From NCBI GenBank assembly GCA_020442095.1, contig JAGRKY010000633.1, positions 1 to 5,869 on the forward strand: a stretch of 5,869 nucleotides of DNA, read 5' to 3'. The DNA is from Bauldia sp. GTDB lineage: Bacteria; Pseudomonadota; Alphaproteobacteria; Rhizobiales; Kaistiaceae. Position 1 is the first letter of the stretch. Every line of letters begins with the position of its first letter. The notes under the pieces are model-generated. The model was not told the DNA's origin and did not search any database. It saw nothing but the letters and a program-made list of their open reading frames with translations. The translations under genes and the position numbers were made by a program. Positions 5,587-5,869 of the stretch are shown in pieces.

Positions 5587-5869
5587 GTGGCCGGACGAAT
5601 CCTCCTGGTCGAAGACGATGCCCGCCTCGCCGCGATGGTCGAAGACTATCTCGGCGGGGCGGAATATCGCGTGACCATCGCGGAAGACGGCGCCACCGCC
5701 CTCGCCCGCCACGGCAAGGAGGGCTTCGATCTCGTCATTCTCGACCTAATGCTGCCCGACATGGACGGGCTCGAGGTCTGCCGCCGTATCCGGGCGAAAA
5801 GCGACACGCCGATCCTCATGCTCACCGCGCGCGGCGATGCCATGGACCGCGTCGTCGGCCTCGAGCTCG
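5587..5869 (+). CDS. OmpR/CpxR-type response regulator, partial (receiver domain only)
   Basis: The first 94 residues of a two-component response regulator are seen; the rest lies beyond the window. The receiver domain begins RILLVEDD (4-11) with the acidic pair Asp10/Asp11. The phosphoacceptor is Asp53 in LVILDLMLPDMDG (49-61), and Thr80 in PILMLTARGD (75-84) is the conserved switch residue. The wording DLMLPDMDGLEVCRRIR and the approach to GLEL (91-94) are typical of the OmpR/PhoB subfamily with a C-terminal winged helix. That domain and the conserved Lys are not visible. The likely start is GTG at 5587, with AGG 8 nt upstream. The Spy-like gene just upstream suggests an envelope or metal stress system. 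A sensor kinase is expected next (inference). Confidence 0.92.
   Translation, partial: MAGRILLVEDDARLAAMVEDYLGGAEYRVTIAEDGATALARHGKEGFDLVILDLMLPDMDGLEVCRRIRAKSDTPILMLTARGDAMDRVVGLEL

Noticed and set aside
4876..5712. 278-residue open frame on the minus strand over the Spy-like gene and regulator
   Set aside because: Antisense to two recognisable genes and crosses their junction; Gly/Asp/Ala-rich without motifs.

Overview
The window is very GC-rich, with strong G/C bias at third codon positions and long spurious antisense reading frames. Its gene types fit an alphaproteobacterium, probably of the Hyphomicrobiales (rhizobia and relatives). This is inferred from protein style and composition, since there is no rRNA or marker gene. 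No mobile element, CRISPR array, tRNA or rRNA was seen. Coding density is high; the largest gap is about 265 bp.

Left part (1-1711, minus strand): a two-gene operon. A glutamine-amidotransferase-like protein of the DUF1355/GATase1-like type comes first. An FGGY-family sugar or polyol kinase follows after 45 nt and runs off the left edge. Divergently from the same roughly 115-bp regulatory gap runs a plus-strand pair (1828-3800). It encodes a zinc-dependent N-acyl-amino-acid deacylase resembling DoeB/EutE, translationally coupled to a PLP-dependent threonine/serine-dehydratase-like enzyme. The shared gap holds an AT-rich patch with overlapping divergent -10-like hexamers inside an imperfect inverted repeat, so the two arms may be co-regulated as one catabolic locus. 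A plausible sequence is deacylation of an N-acyl beta-hydroxy (or similar) amino acid followed by alpha,beta-elimination to a 2-oxo acid, with the kinase arm handling a sugar or polyol. The substrate is unknown.

Middle (3801-4700): a GC-rich hairpin separates the dehydratase from a convergent minus-strand gene. That gene encodes an exported alpha/beta-hydrolase (GHSAGG elbow) with a C-terminal LysM-like domain.

Right part (4701-5869, plus strand): an intergenic region with a conspicuous tandem TTTAC-N5-TTTAC element. Read on the other strand this is GTAAA-N5-GTAAA, the form of the enterobacterial CpxR box. It lies upstream of a Spy/CpxP-type LTxxQ periplasmic protein, which is followed by the N-terminal receiver domain of an OmpR/CpxR-type response regulator cut by the window end. 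This looks like a self-regulating envelope-stress or metal-stress two-component locus.

Three of the genes (kinase, GATase-like, dehydratase) appear to start with TTG. Each has a good Shine-Dalgarno sequence exactly 7 nt upstream.
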